From positions 1,883,492 to 1,947,491 of the forward strand of contig CANMVA010000001.1 of assembly GCA_947501355.1 (NCBI GenBank): 64,000 nucleotides of DNA. Direction: 5' to 3'. Below the pieces are notes generated by a model, which had not been told where the DNA came from, ran no database searches, and saw only the letters and a program-made list of their open reading frames with translations. Made by a program: the position numbers and the translations under genes. Origin of the DNA: an uncultured Paracoccaceae bacterium (GTDB taxonomy: Bacteria > Pseudomonadota > Alphaproteobacteria > Rhodobacterales > Rhodobacteraceae). The number at the start of each line of letters is the position of its first letter. Within the stretch, counting starts at the first letter, position 1. This document shows positions 1 through 11,666 of the stretch, piece after piece.

Positions 1-2806
<2,806 letters not shown>

Positions 2807-2822
2807 TGCGAAAGGCTGCGTT

Positions 2823-4076
2823 ATGAAAGACATGGAAAACATCGCCTCGATGATGACGGATCTGGGCGCACGCGCGAAAACGGCGTCGGCAGAGCTGGCC
2901 TTCGCTGCGGCCGAGCAGAAAGCAGCCGCTTTGACCGCGGCTGCGGATGCGGTCTGGGCGCAGCGCGACGCGATTATTGCCGCCAATGCCAAGGATATGG
3001 AGTATGGGCGCGAGAAGGGCCTGAGCCCTGCGATGCTCGACCGGCTTTTGCTGGATGAGGACCGCATTCAGGGCATCGTGGACAGCCTGTGCGCTGTCGC
3101 CGCGCAGGACGACCCGGTCGGTCAGACGATGACCGAATGGGACCGTCCCACGGGGCTGCACATCAAGCGCGTGCGCACACCACTGGGTGTGATCGGCGTG
3201 ATTTACGAAAGCCGTCCGAATGTGACCGCGGATGCCGGCGCGCTTTGCCTGAAAGCGGGCAACGCCGTCATTCTGCGCGGCGGGTCAGAGAGCTTTCACA
3301 GCTCGGGCGCCATCCATGCGTGCCTTGTGGAGGGTCTGCGCGCCGCAGGTCTGCCCGAAGACGCAGTGCTGCGCGTGCCGACGCGGGACCGCGAGGCGGT
3401 GGCCGAGATGCTGCGCATGACGGATTATATCGATGTGATCGTCCCGCGCGGGGGCAAGGGGCTTGTGGGCTTGGTGCAGCGCGAAGCGCGGGTGCCGGTC
3501 TTTGCCCATCTCGAAGGGATTTGCCACATCTTTGTGGATGCGGATGCCGATGTAGAGAAAGCGCGCAAGGTCGTGCTGAACGCGAAGACAAGGCGCACCG
3601 GGATTTGTGGCTCTGCCGAATGTTTGCTGATCCACCGCGATATTGCGGACACCTTGGGTCAGCAGATTGTCGATGATCTGAAAGAGGCCGGCGTCGAAGT
3701 GCGGGCCGAAGGGTTGGACGGGACGATCCCCGCGACCCAGGACGATTGGGGCACCGAATATCTCGACATGAAGATCGCCGCGAAAGTTGTTGATAATGTT
3801 GACGAAGCAATCGCGCATATCCGCGAATACGGCTCCAACCACACCGATTGTGTGCTGACCGAGAACGATGCGGTGGCCGAGCGGTTCTTCACCCGGCTCG
3901 ATAGTGCTATTCTGATGCGCAACGCCTCCACCCAGTTTGCGGACGGGGGCGAGTTCGGCATGGGTGCAGAGATCGGCATCGCGACGGGCAAAATGCACGC
4001 GCGCGGACCCGTCGGGGCCGAGCAGCTGACGAGTTTCAAGTATATCGTGGTGGGGGACGGAACGGTGCGCGCTTAA
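2823..4076 (+). CDS. proA: Gamma-glutamyl phosphate reductase
   Basis: NADPH-dependent reduction of gamma-glutamyl phosphate to glutamate semialdehyde, the second step of proline synthesis. It is an aldehyde dehydrogenase-fold enzyme of 417 residues, the usual family length. The catalytic cysteine lies in [11 protein letters not shown]. The frame is open 12 codons further upstream, but the ATG at 2823 fits the family N-terminus better. The stop codon overlaps that of the convergent chpT by 4 bases, inside a small inverted repeat (GCGCTT-AA-AAGCGC, 4069-4082). Confidence 0.97.
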   Translation: MKDMENIASMMTDLGARAKTASAELAFAAAEQKAAALTAAADAVWAQRDAIIAANAKDMEYGREKGLSPAMLDRLLLDEDRIQGIVDSLCAVAAQDDPVGQTMTEWDRPTGLHIKRVRTPLGVIGVIYESRPNVTADAGALCLKAGNAVILRGGSESFHSSGAIHACLVEGLRAAGLPEDAVLRVPTRDREAVAEMLRMTDYIDVIVPRGGKGLVGLVQREARVPVFAHLEGICHIFVDADADVEKARKVVLNAKTRRTGICGSAECLLIHRDIADTLGQQIVDDLKEAGVEVRAEGLDGTIPATQDDWGTEYLDMKIAAKVVDNVDEAIAHIREYGSNHTDCVLTENDAVAERFFTRLDSAILMRNASTQFADGGEFGMGAEIGIATGKMHARGPVGAEQLTSFKYIVVGDGTVRA

Positions 4077-4708
4077 AAGCGCACGCTGATCTCATTGGGC
4101 ATGCGGGTTACCTGAAGTCTGCGATCAAGGTCCTGCGCCACAAGCGGGGCTAGGGCGAAGTGCAGATCAGCCGCTTTCAGATCGCTCAGATCATCGCTTT
4201 CATGTCTGGCCAGGGCCCATAGATCAGGCTCGTCACGAAACCTCTCGGACGTGCCGATCACGCTCCAGCCGCTGGGGTGGCTGATAATGCGCACGGTGCC
4301 GCCAAAGGGCATCACCGTCTCAAAGCATTGCATGACCAGAAACGCCAAACGCGCTTCGCAGCGCGTGACATCCCCCTCCACCGTCCAGTCGAACGTGACC
4401 CGCGCGCCTTGCGAGATATCGTCGATCACCGAAAGCACCTCGCGCCGCGACAGCGACTGGCCGGGCTGGGCCGCCCCGAACGCGATCCGGAAAAAGCGGA
4501 TACGGGCATTGGCATTGCGCACACTGTCTTCAATCAGCGCAGTTTCGGGGCCAGCACTACCGCCGGACATCGCCAAAAGCTCAATTCCGTTGCCGATTGC
4601 CCCCAAAGGGCTGATAAGGTCATGACAGATGCGGGAGCCAAGCAGCCCCAGCAAAGACAATGTGTGATTTGCCCGAGGAGCGGGCGTTTTTGAGGCGGGA
4701 GAGATCAT
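4073..4708 (-). CDS. chpT: ChpT-like histidine phosphotransferase
   Basis: Phosphotransfer protein that passes phosphate from the hybrid kinase CckA to CtrA in alphaproteobacterial cell-cycle, motility and gene-transfer control. The dimerisation helix carries [17 protein letters not shown], with the likely phosphorylated histidine at residue 29 from the chosen start. The C-terminal half is the degenerate ATPase-like fold of this family (PF10090), without ATP-binding motifs. The ATG at 4708 gives 211 residues, close to relatives. In-frame ATGs at 4711, 4720 and 4744 would overlap the divergent DUF3553 gene, and none has a clear ribosome-binding site, so the start is uncertain. ctrA and cckA are not in the window. 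Confidence 0.88.
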   Translation of the reverse strand: MISPASKTPAPRANHTLSLLGLLGSRICHDLISPLGAIGNGIELLAMSGGSAGPETALIEDSVRNANARIRFFRIAFGAAQPGQSLSRREVLSVIDDISQGARVTFDWTVEGDVTRCEARLAFLVMQCFETVMPFGGTVRIISHPSGWSVIGTSERFRDEPDLWALARHESDDLSDLKAADLHFALAPLVAQDLDRRLQVTRMPNEISVRF

Positions 4709-4709
4709 C

Positions 4710-4892
4710 ATGTCGGGCATGAGCAGCCTATTGGAACCGGGCATGTTGGTGAAGCATCCTGAAAAGCCTGAATGGGGTCTTGGTCAGGTACAGTCCAACA
4801 TAGAAGGTAAAGTTACGGTTAACTTCCGCGAGGAAGGCAAAGTCGTGATCGACGCCACGGTTGTCGACCTTGAGATGGTGTTTACCGGATAA
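4710..4892 (+). CDS. DUF3553 family small protein
   Basis: A 60-residue protein of unknown function. The sequence (EPGMLVKHPEKPEWGLGQVQ, then a predicted beta-rich stretch with NFREEGKVVID) resembles the DUF3553 family, a small SH3-like or CarD/Tudor-like beta barrel; that fold is inferred. The start at 4710 has GAGGCGGGAG about 7 bases upstream. An alternative ATG lies at 4719. Its start is one base away from the divergent chpT start, so both genes must share promoter sequence or be transcribed through one another. Confidence 0.8.
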   Translation: MSGMSSLLEPGMLVKHPEKPEWGLGQVQSNIEGKVTVNFREEGKVVIDATVVDLEMVFTG

Positions 4893-5012
4893 ATCCGCGC
4901 CATTCAACCTAAACGTGTGTTTTCTTCTCGCAGCTGGCGCAGCGCGTTGTCGGGATTGCCAAGCCCCAAGCCGCACCCTAGAACCCGGTCACGGTTTGTC
5001 GGAATGGTCTGG

Positions 5013-5783
5013 ATGCGTGCTCATACCCCGGAATTTCAGGTGCGTCTGGCGACGAGCGAGGCCGACCTGCGCCATGCGCAGCGGCTGCGGTATCGGGTCT
5101 TCGTACAAGAACTGGGCGGCGACGGGGCGCTTGTGGATCACGACGCGGAGCTTGAGAAAGACCGCTTCGATCCGTTCTACGACCACCTTCTGCTGATTGA
5201 TCGCGCGGCCTCCGAGGAGGGGGGCGTGGTCGGCGTCTACCGCCTATTGCGCGCGGATCAGGCCGCGGCGGCGGGGCAGTTTTATTCCGAAGATGAGTAT
5301 GACCTGTCGGTGCTCAAAGCCTCGGGACGCTCTTTGTTGGAGCTTGGGCGCTCCTGTCTTGCAGCCCCCTATCGCGGCAGCATGGCCATGATGCATCTAT
5401 GGGGCGGGCTGGCCGATTATGTCGAGCGGCACGGGATTGATGTGCTCTTTGGTGTCGCGTCTTTCCATGGCACGGATATCGCGCCGCTCAAGCAGGCGCT
5501 GGCGTTTCTGCATCACCGCCACCTCGCGCCGCCCGAACTGCGTGTGCGCGCGCAGGACGCTCATTTCCACAGCATGGACCTGATCCCGGAAAGCGAGCTG
5601 GACCGGCGCGCCGCGATGGTGCAAACGCCCGCGTTGATCAAGGCCTATCTGCGGTTGGGCGGCTTTGTGGGTGAGGGGGCTTTTATCGATCATGCGTTCA
5701 ACACGACCGATGTGTGTCTGGTGATGGACACGGCACGGATGAACGCCAAACAGGCGCGCATTTCCACAGGACGGCGCGCATGA
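5013..5783 (+). CDS. olsB: Ornithine N-acyltransferase, lyso-ornithine lipid synthase
   Basis: Transfers a 3-hydroxyacyl chain from acyl-ACP to ornithine, the first step of ornithine lipid synthesis at the inner membrane. The protein contains the GNAT-like signature of OlsB: RLRYRVFVQELG, DPFYDHLLLID, ELGRSCLAAPYRG and LFGVASFHGTD. The frame is open back to a GTG at 4917, but the first conserved residues appear only after the ATGs at 5004 and 5013, so I chose 5013. The stop overlaps the olsA start (ATGA), which supports a two-gene pathway operon. Confidence 0.9.
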   Translation: MRAHTPEFQVRLATSEADLRHAQRLRYRVFVQELGGDGALVDHDAELEKDRFDPFYDHLLLIDRAASEEGGVVGVYRLLRADQAAAAGQFYSEDEYDLSVLKASGRSLLELGRSCLAAPYRGSMAMMHLWGGLADYVERHGIDVLFGVASFHGTDIAPLKQALAFLHHRHLAPPELRVRAQDAHFHSMDLIPESELDRRAAMVQTPALIKAYLRLGGFVGEGAFIDHAFNTTDVCLVMDTARMNAKQARISTGRRA

Positions 5784-6616
5784 CGCCAACCTGGGAAGGG
5801 GGCAGCGAACCGCCCGCGTTTGAGCCAACGCTCGGAGACTGGGTGCGCATCCTGCTGCGCGGTGTGCCTTTGGCCCTGGTGACCTTCGGATGTCTGGCCT
5901 TGCTGCTGCTGGTGCGTCTGATTGAGCGTCCGGTCTTCGGCCTCAAGCGGCCGGTGACGCCCTATATTACGCAATTTGTCTGCCGCAGCGCCTTTGTCAT
6001 CATGGGAATGCGGCACCGGGTGCGGGGCGAGATCATGACGCAACGCGGCGCAATTGTCGCCAATCATGCCTCGTGGCTCGACATCTTCGCACTGAACGCG
6101 CCGAAGCGGATTTACTTTGTGGCCAAGGCCGAAGTGGCGGGCTGGGTTGGCATCGGTTGGTTGGCCCGCGCCACCGGCACTGTCTTTATCCGCCGCGCGC
6201 GCCAGGAGGCAGCACGCCAGAAGCTGATCTTCGCGGCCCGGCTGCGGGCCGGGCATAAGCTGCTTTTTTTCCCCGAGGGGACGTCCAGTGACGGTTTGCG
6301 GGTGCTGCCGTTCAAGCCAACGCTCTTTGCCGCTTTTTTCGAGGATGGCCTGCGCGAGGGAATGCATATCCAGCCGGTGATGGTAAGATATAAGGCCCCC
6401 GATGGCGCGCGGCCCGATTTTTATGGCTGGTGGGGCGATATGGGTTTTGCGCCGCATTTGCTGAAAACACTCGCCGCGAAACGGCCGGGCGCGGTGGAGA
6501 TCATCTATCACAGACCTGTAGCTGTCGCGGATTTTGGCGACCGAAAGGCGCTGGCGCGCGCAATGGAAGACGCGGTCCGGGGCGGCTTGGCGCAAATCTC
6601 TTCTGAAGAGATTTGA
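5780..6616 (+). CDS. olsA: Lyso-ornithine lipid O-acyltransferase
   Basis: PlsC-type acyltransferase that adds the second acyl chain to lyso-ornithine lipid; some OlsA proteins also make phosphatidic acid. A hydrophobic segment near residues 21-45 should anchor it to the membrane. The acyltransferase motifs are present: NHASWLD (HX4D), FIRRARQ and FFPEGTSSDG. The protein is 278 residues. The ATG overlaps the olsB stop by 4 bases. The last codons lie within a strong inverted repeat, described separately. Confidence 0.92.
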   Translation: MTPTWEGGSEPPAFEPTLGDWVRILLRGVPLALVTFGCLALLLLVRLIERPVFGLKRPVTPYITQFVCRSAFVIMGMRHRVRGEIMTQRGAIVANHASWLDIFALNAPKRIYFVAKAEVAGWVGIGWLARATGTVFIRRARQEAARQKLIFAARLRAGHKLLFFPEGTSSDGLRVLPFKPTLFAAFFEDGLREGMHIQPVMVRYKAPDGARPDFYGWWGDMGFAPHLLKTLAAKRPGAVEIIYHRPVAVADFGDRKALARAMEDAVRGGLAQISSEEI

Positions 6617-6637
6617 CAAGAGTTTTCAGAAAACTCT
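6593..6637. terminator. Double palindrome between convergent olsA and ThiE-like gene
   Basis: Two back-to-back inverted repeats. 6593-6615 is an 11-bp perfect stem with a single central base that includes the olsA stop codon. 6619-6637 is AGAGTTTT-CAG-AAAACTCT, an 8-bp perfect stem with a 3-base loop. The second has T-rich and A-rich arms on both strands, so it could terminate both convergent transcripts. Confidence 0.65.
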
Positions 6638-6644
6638 GACCCGC

Positions 6645-7265
6645 TCAGCCCATCTCGGTCGCGAAGGCTTTCAGGGCGGCGGCGGGGTCATCGTGACGCC
6701 AGATCTCGTCTCCGATCCCGAAAAAATCCGTAAAAGGCGCCACGGCGCGGATCAGACCGTCTGTCAAAGCGCCCTCGGCAACCACCGGCACTTCAATCAT
6801 CTCGGACCACCACTGAAACAGGTCCGGCTCTGCCACGGTTCCATCGCCCAGCGGTGTCGTGCCGATCGGGCCGAAGGCAACATAATCGGCACCGGCTTCG
6901 CCTGCGTTCATCCCTTCGTGGCGGGACGCGCTGCAAAAGCTGCCCACGATGGTATCCGCGCCCAGATCCTTGCGCGTCTTGCGCACCGAACGCGCGCCAT
7001 CGGTCAGATGCACGCCGTCCAGCCCCAGTCGTTCAACCAGCAGCACATGGCTGTCGATCACCAGCGCCACGTCGCGCGCATGGGCCACCTCGCGCAGCGC
7101 ATCTGCGGCGCGCGCAATCCGGTCTTCATCCCGGCTGGCCATGGCCAGCCGCAGGCAGGCGACCGGCACCGCATCAAGGCAGCGCGCAAGCTGATCGGGG
7201 AAATCCGACAGCTCGAACTCTGGCGGCGTGATCAGGTAAATCTGAGGGATGTCTTCACTGCTCAT
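6645..7265 (-). CDS. ThiE-like thiamine phosphate synthase family protein
   Basis: A (beta/alpha)8 protein of 206 residues resembling thiamine phosphate synthase, which joins the pyrimidine and thiazole halves of thiamine. Family features are YLITPP at the N-terminus, DGVHLTDG, VGSFCSASRHEGMNAGEAGADYVAF in outline, and GPIGTTPLG. The last differs from the usual TPTK-type phosphate-binding motif, and the C-terminal VPVVAEGAL replaces the usual PVVAIGGI. It may therefore be a diverged paralogue rather than the main ThiE. No other thiamine gene is nearby. Confidence 0.7.
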   Translation of the reverse strand: MSSEDIPQIYLITPPEFELSDFPDQLARCLDAVPVACLRLAMASRDEDRIARAADALREVAHARDVALVIDSHVLLVERLGLDGVHLTDGARSVRKTRKDLGADTIVGSFCSASRHEGMNAGEAGADYVAFGPIGTTPLGDGTVAEPDLFQWWSEMIEVPVVAEGALTDGLIRAVAPFTDFFGIGDEIWRHDDPAAALKAFATEMG

Positions 7266-7346
7266 GCGCGTCTTTCCGGGTCTTGCTGTTGGATCAGGCT
7301 CTTACCGCGCGGGCGGTGACACCACAAGAGACGCCGCGCGCAAAGG

Positions 7347-7394
7347 ATTGTGCTTTGCATTGTGCTTTGCGCGGCGGCGGCTTAGACCGCCGCC
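7347..7394 (+). promoter_or_regulatory. Tandem repeat and GC hairpin abutting the trmJ start
   Basis: A 12-base unit, ATTGTGCTTTGC, occurs twice in perfect tandem (7347-7358 and 7359-7370). It is followed by GGCGGCGG-CTTAGA-CCGCCGCC (7373-7394), an 8-bp all-GC stem whose last base directly precedes the ATG at 7395. No ribosome-binding site is visible. A translational control element or a leaderless start is possible; the function is inferred. Confidence 0.5.
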
Positions 7395-8150
7395 ATGACT
7401 GAAAACGATCCTTTCAAACCGCAACCGGCCTTCGTGCTGGTGCGCCCGCAGATGGGCGAGAATATCGGCGGCGCGGCCCGTGCGATGTGGAATTTCGGGC
7501 TAGACCGGATGCGGGTCGTCGCACCGCGCGATGGCTGGCCGAACAGCAAATCTGTTGCGATGGCCTCTGGGGCAGGGCGCTTGCTGGATCAGGCTGGCTT
7601 GTTTGAGGACACCGCAGGCGCGGTGGCCGATTGTTCCTACGTCTTTGCCACGACCGCGCGGCAACGCGGCATGACAAAACCGCTGTTCAGCCCGGAACGC
7701 GCCATGGAACTGGCCGCCGAGAAGATTGCCGCGGGCGAGAAGGTCGCGGTGCTCTTTGGCCCCGAACGCGCAGGGTTGGAAAACGAGGATATCGCGAAGG
7801 CCAACGCGATCATCTCGGTCCCCGTGAACCCCGACTTTCCGTCGCTGAACCTCGCCCAATGCGTGTTGCTGACGGGATACGAATGGCGACGCCAAACCGA
7901 GGCCGTCACCCATGAGACTGTCGAGATGGGCAAAGCCGACTGGGCCGAACAGATCGAGGTTGAAAAGCTCGCCGAGCATTATGAAGAGGCGCTAGACCGC
8001 GCGGGGTTTTTCTTTCCCGAAATCAAGGCCGAGGGCATGAAGCGTAACCTGCGCAATCTGTGGTCCCGCATGGCACTCACACGGGCGGATGTTCAGATGC
8101 TCCACGGGGTGATGCGTCAAATGGTGCGCTGGAAGGAGCGCGGTGATTGA
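7395..8150 (+). CDS. trmJ: SPOUT RNA methyltransferase, TrmJ-like
   Basis: AdoMet-dependent 2'-O-methyltransferase of the SpoU/TrmH superfamily, probably modifying position 32 of tRNA. The trefoil-knot motifs are present: RPQMGENIGGAARAMWNFGL near residues 18-37, VLFGPERAGLENEDIAKA in the middle and PSLNLAQCVLLTGYEW for the AdoMet-binding knot. A C-terminal helical extension gives 251 residues. The ATG lies immediately after a GC-rich hairpin and lacks a clear Shine-Dalgarno sequence. Confidence 0.9.
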   Translation: MTENDPFKPQPAFVLVRPQMGENIGGAARAMWNFGLDRMRVVAPRDGWPNSKSVAMASGAGRLLDQAGLFEDTAGAVADCSYVFATTARQRGMTKPLFSPERAMELAAEKIAAGEKVAVLFGPERAGLENEDIAKANAIISVPVNPDFPSLNLAQCVLLTGYEWRRQTEAVTHETVEMGKADWAEQIEVEKLAEHYEEALDRAGFFFPEIKAEGMKRNLRNLWSRMALTRADVQMLHGVMRQMVRWKERGD

Positions 8151-8206
8151 CTTGAACGGACCCGCACGATCTCTAGGTAGCTAAGCAACAGTATAACGAG
8201 GCGTTG

Positions 8207-9352
8207 ATGAGCAAAAAGCGCAATATTTTCGAGGAGGTGGGCGAGGCACAAGCAACCCCCGCCGCTCCGGTTACCGGGGTCATCGATCGCGCCCATAAAG
8301 GAGCGCGCGGGGCGATCCGCATCTGGCTGATGGTGCTGTTCGCGCTGGTCGTGGTGATGATCGCCGTGGGTGGTCTGACCCGGCTGACGGATTCAGGGCT
8401 GTCGATCACCGAATGGAAGCCCCTGACGGGTGCGCTGCCCCCGCTGAACGCCGCCCAATGGGAGGCTGAGTTCGCACTTTACCGCGCCATCCCAGAATAC
8501 CAATTGCAGAATGCCGGCATGTCCTTGTCCGAGTTCAAGGTGATCTATTGGTGGGAATGGGGCCACCGGCAATTGGGCCGTTTCATCGGCCTTGTCTGGG
8601 CGCTGCCCTTCCTGTTTTTCTGGTTGACCAAACGTATCCCCACGGGCTGGACCGGCAAGCTGTTGCTCTTGGGCGGCCTGGGCGGCCTGCAAGGCGCTAT
8701 CGGCTGGTGGATGGTCTCCAGTGGGCTGCGCGAAGGCATGCTGGATGTCGCCTCCTATCGGCTGGCGACCCATCTGGGCCTGGCCTTCGTCATCCTCGGA
8801 TTCATCGCGTGGTATGTTTTCCAACTGGGCCGGTCCGAGGCCGACCTGATGCAGGCTCGGCGCGGCAAGGAAGCGAAACTTTTCTCGCTCTCAACCGGGC
8901 TGATGCATTTCGCCTTTCTGCAAATCCTCATCGGAGCCCTTGTCGCAGGCATCGACGCAGGCCGCGCCTATCCGGACTGGCCGCTGATGGCCGGGGGCTT
9001 CCTGCCGCCTGAACCGTTTGAACTACAGCCCCTGTGGCGCAATTTCTTTGAGGATGATGGTCTCGTGCAATTCATGCACCGGATGGCGGGCTATCTGCTG
9101 TTCATCTTCGGCATTGTCGTCTGGCTGCGCGGGCGCAAATCCGCCAATGCTGCCACGCGCTTTGCTTTCAATGCTGTCTTCGCCATGCTGATCGTGCAAA
9201 TGGGGATCGGCATCGTGACGGTGATCTATTCCGCGCCTTGGCAAATCGCAATTCTCCATCAGTTTGGCGCGGTTGTGCTGTGGGTTCTGATCCTACGCGC
9301 GCGGTTCCTGTCGCATTACCCACTGGCCCAATCCGTGAGAGGACCCGCCTGA
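8207..9352 (+). CDS. ctaA: Heme A synthase, COX15/CtaA type 2
   Basis: Oxidises the C8 methyl of heme O to the formyl group of heme A for aa3-type cytochrome oxidase. An integral inner-membrane protein of 381 residues with about eight membrane segments. It has the alphaproteobacterial/mitochondrial type signatures RLTDSGLSITEWKP, EWGHRQLGR, ATHLGLAF and HRMAGYLLF, which include the heme-ligand histidines. I chose the ATG at 8207, with AACGAGG just upstream, over a TTG at 8204. The carboxypeptidase gene starts 2 bases after the stop. ctaB and the oxidase subunits are not in the window. Confidence 0.95.
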   Translation: MSKKRNIFEEVGEAQATPAAPVTGVIDRAHKGARGAIRIWLMVLFALVVVMIAVGGLTRLTDSGLSITEWKPLTGALPPLNAAQWEAEFALYRAIPEYQLQNAGMSLSEFKVIYWWEWGHRQLGRFIGLVWALPFLFFWLTKRIPTGWTGKLLLLGGLGGLQGAIGWWMVSSGLREGMLDVASYRLATHLGLAFVILGFIAWYVFQLGRSEADLMQARRGKEAKLFSLSTGLMHFAFLQILIGALVAGIDAGRAYPDWPLMAGGFLPPEPFELQPLWRNFFEDDGLVQFMHRMAGYLLFIFGIVVWLRGRKSANAATRFAFNAVFAMLIVQMGIGIVTVIYSAPWQIAILHQFGAVVLWVLILRARFLSHYPLAQSVRGPA

Positions 9353-9353
9353 C

Positions 9354-10829
9354 ATGACTGCATATGACACCCTGATGGCGTTCCAGCGCGAAACCGAAGC
9401 GCTGGGGCAAATCGCTGGCCGTTTGGGATGGGATCAGGAGACGATGATGCCGCGTGGCGCGGCCCATCAGCGGGGCGAGGAGATGGCCGCGTTGGAGGCT
9501 GTGCTTCATGCGCGTCGCACCGATCCTCAGATCGGCGAATGGCTTTCAGCGATTGAAACCGCCTCGCTTGATCCGGTTGCTGCCGCACAGGTCCGCCAGA
9601 TCACCCGCAGTTACGAACGCAACGCAAAGGTTCCTGCGAAACTGGCCGCCGAAATTGCCCGCGTGACATCAAAGTCTCAGGGCGAATGGGCCGAGGCGCG
9701 CAAGAATGAGGACTTCAAAGCCTTTGTGCCCACGCTGGAACGCGTCGTCGCGCTCCGTCAGGAAGAGGGCGCGGCTTTGGCCAGTGGTGGCGATCCCTAC
9801 GATGCGCTTTTGCAAGACTATGAGCCGGGCACGACCGCTGCCGACCTCGACCAGATGTTCGGCGCTTTGCGTCCGCGCCTGACGGCCTTGCGTGCGGCGA
9901 TCCTCGACAAACCCGCGCCAAGCCCCGTGCAGGGCGCGTTTGACGAGACCGCACAGCTTGCGATCTCCCAGCAGCTCGCGCTTGATTTTGGTTACGACAT
10001 GACAACGGGCCGGATCGACAAGGCGGTGCATCCGTTCTCAAGCGGGTCGGGGCAGGATGTGCGGATCACCACGCGCACCAATGCGCATGATCCGTTCAAC
10101 TGCTTTTACTCCACGATCCATGAGGTTGGCCACGCCGCCTATGAGCAAGGGGTTGATGACGCTTACGCGCTGACCCCGATCGGGCAGGGCGCGTCCATGG
10201 GAGTGCATGAAAGCCAAAGCCGAATTTACGAGAACCAGCTGGGCCGCAGCCGCGCGTTCACAGGGTATCTTTACGGCAAGATGCGCGACGCCTTTGGCGA
10301 TTTCGGCATCGCGGATGAAGAGGCCTTCTATGCCGCCGTCAACCGCATTCATGCGGGCTATATCCGCACCGAGGCGGATGAGGTGCAGTATAATCTGCAT
10401 GTTCTGCTACGCTTCGATCTCGAGCGTCAACTGATCTCGGGCGATCTGAAAGTGGCCGATCTGGAAGAGGCGTGGAACGAGCGCTTCAAGGCTGATTTCG
10501 GGTATGCGGTAGACAAACCTTCAAACGGTTGTTTGCAAGACGTGCATTGGCCCGTTGGCCTCTTTGGCTATTTCGCGACCTACACGCTAGGCAATGTCTA
10601 TGCGGGTTGCCTCTATGAGAGCTTGCGCGACGCGGTCCCAACCCTCGACGCTGATCTGGCCCAAGGCAACACGTCAAACGCGACAGCTTGGCTGCGTGAG
10701 AAGCTTCAACAGCACGGCGGCCTGCGCACCCCACGCGAGACGATTGCCCATGCGACCGGTACGGACCCGTCAGAGGGGCCGCTGCTGGCCTATCTTGACG
10801 CGAAATTCGGCGCGCTCTATCAGCTCTGA
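9354..10829 (+). CDS. Carboxypeptidase M32 (Taq family)
   Basis: Zinc metallocarboxypeptidase of peptidase family M32, removing C-terminal residues from peptides in the cytoplasm. The zinc motif HEVGH lies within STIHEVGHAAYEQG near residue 260, with the downstream MGVHESQSRIYENQLGRS segment characteristic of the family. The length is 491 residues, normal for the family. It starts 2 bases after ctaA, so it is probably co-transcribed with it. Its 3' end overlaps the convergent enoyl-CoA hydratase gene by 10 bases. Confidence 0.93.
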   Translation: MTAYDTLMAFQRETEALGQIAGRLGWDQETMMPRGAAHQRGEEMAALEAVLHARRTDPQIGEWLSAIETASLDPVAAAQVRQITRSYERNAKVPAKLAAEIARVTSKSQGEWAEARKNEDFKAFVPTLERVVALRQEEGAALASGGDPYDALLQDYEPGTTAADLDQMFGALRPRLTALRAAILDKPAPSPVQGAFDETAQLAISQQLALDFGYDMTTGRIDKAVHPFSSGSGQDVRITTRTNAHDPFNCFYSTIHEVGHAAYEQGVDDAYALTPIGQGASMGVHESQSRIYENQLGRSRAFTGYLYGKMRDAFGDFGIADEEAFYAAVNRIHAGYIRTEADEVQYNLHVLLRFDLERQLISGDLKVADLEEAWNERFKADFGYAVDKPSNGCLQDVHWPVGLFGYFATYTLGNVYAGCLYESLRDAVPTLDADLAQGNTSNATAWLREKLQQHGGLRTPRETIAHATGTDPSEGPLLAYLDAKFGALYQL

Positions 10830-11608
10830 TCCCAGTTCGGGGCGCGTTTGGCGATAAACGCCTCGATCCCCTCGGCGGTGTCTTCATCGGCGAGGTTTTC
10901 TACCATTACATCGCGCGTGAACGCATAGGCCTGATCGAGCGGCATCTGCAGCTGATCATAGAACGCGCGCTTGCCAATGCGCACGGCGGCCCCCAGCTTG
11001 CCGGCGATCTGTTTGGCCAGCGCTTCGGTCTCCAGCGCAAGATTGTCATGCGGCACGGCGCGATTGATCAGACCCAGATCAACCGCGCGGGCGGCGGTGA
11101 TGAAATCGCCCGTCGTCAGCATCTCAAACGCCTGTTTGCGCGGGATGTTGCGCGACAAGGCCACCATCGGGGTGGAGCAGAAGAGGCCGATATTGACCCC
11201 GTTGACCCCAAACCGGGTGTCCTCAGCCGCCACGGCCAAATCGCAGGCGGCGACCAACTGGCAGCCCGCCGCCGCCGCGATCCCGTGAACCTGAGCGATC
11301 ACTGGCTGCGGCATCCGCTGAATGCGCATCATCATGGCAGAGCAACGGTCGAAGAGATCCGCAAAAGCCGCAGCACCCTTGTCTTCGGATTGCCGCACGG
11401 CCGCCATCTCACGAAGGTTATGACCTGCACAGAACGCCTTACCAGCCCCGGACAATGTCACCGCGCGAATGGTCTCATCGCCCTCAAGCGCTTCCAAAGC
11501 GCCGCCCAAGGCCGCGATCATATCGTCTGACAGCGCGTTCAGCGTTTCGGGCGTGTTCATCGTCAGATGCGCCACCGCCCCGCGGTCCTCGCGTTCCAAA
11601 ATCGCCAT
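10820..11608 (-). CDS. Enoyl-CoA hydratase/isomerase family protein
   Basis: Crotonase-fold enzyme of 262 residues, probably hydrating a short-chain enoyl-CoA. The oxyanion-hole motifs are AFCAGHNLREM and HGIAAAAGCQLVAACDLAVA. One glutamate position common in classical hydratases reads LFCSTPMVALSR, more like the ECHDC3-type branch, so the exact substrate is open. The ATG at 11608 is preceded by GGGGAGGACAAG. The frame continues upstream but without family similarity. It diverges from the PaaI-like gene over 58 bases. Confidence 0.9.
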   Translation of the reverse strand: MAILEREDRGAVAHLTMNTPETLNALSDDMIAALGGALEALEGDETIRAVTLSGAGKAFCAGHNLREMAAVRQSEDKGAAAFADLFDRCSAMMMRIQRMPQPVIAQVHGIAAAAGCQLVAACDLAVAAEDTRFGVNGVNIGLFCSTPMVALSRNIPRKQAFEMLTTGDFITAARAVDLGLINRAVPHDNLALETEALAKQIAGKLGAAVRIGKRAFYDQLQMPLDQAYAFTRDVMVENLADEDTAEGIEAFIAKRAPNWDQS

Positions 11609-11666
11609 CTTGTCCTCCCCAGCGTTTCGCGCCAATCCTAGGCGGCAAAAGACGGGGAGGGAAGAC

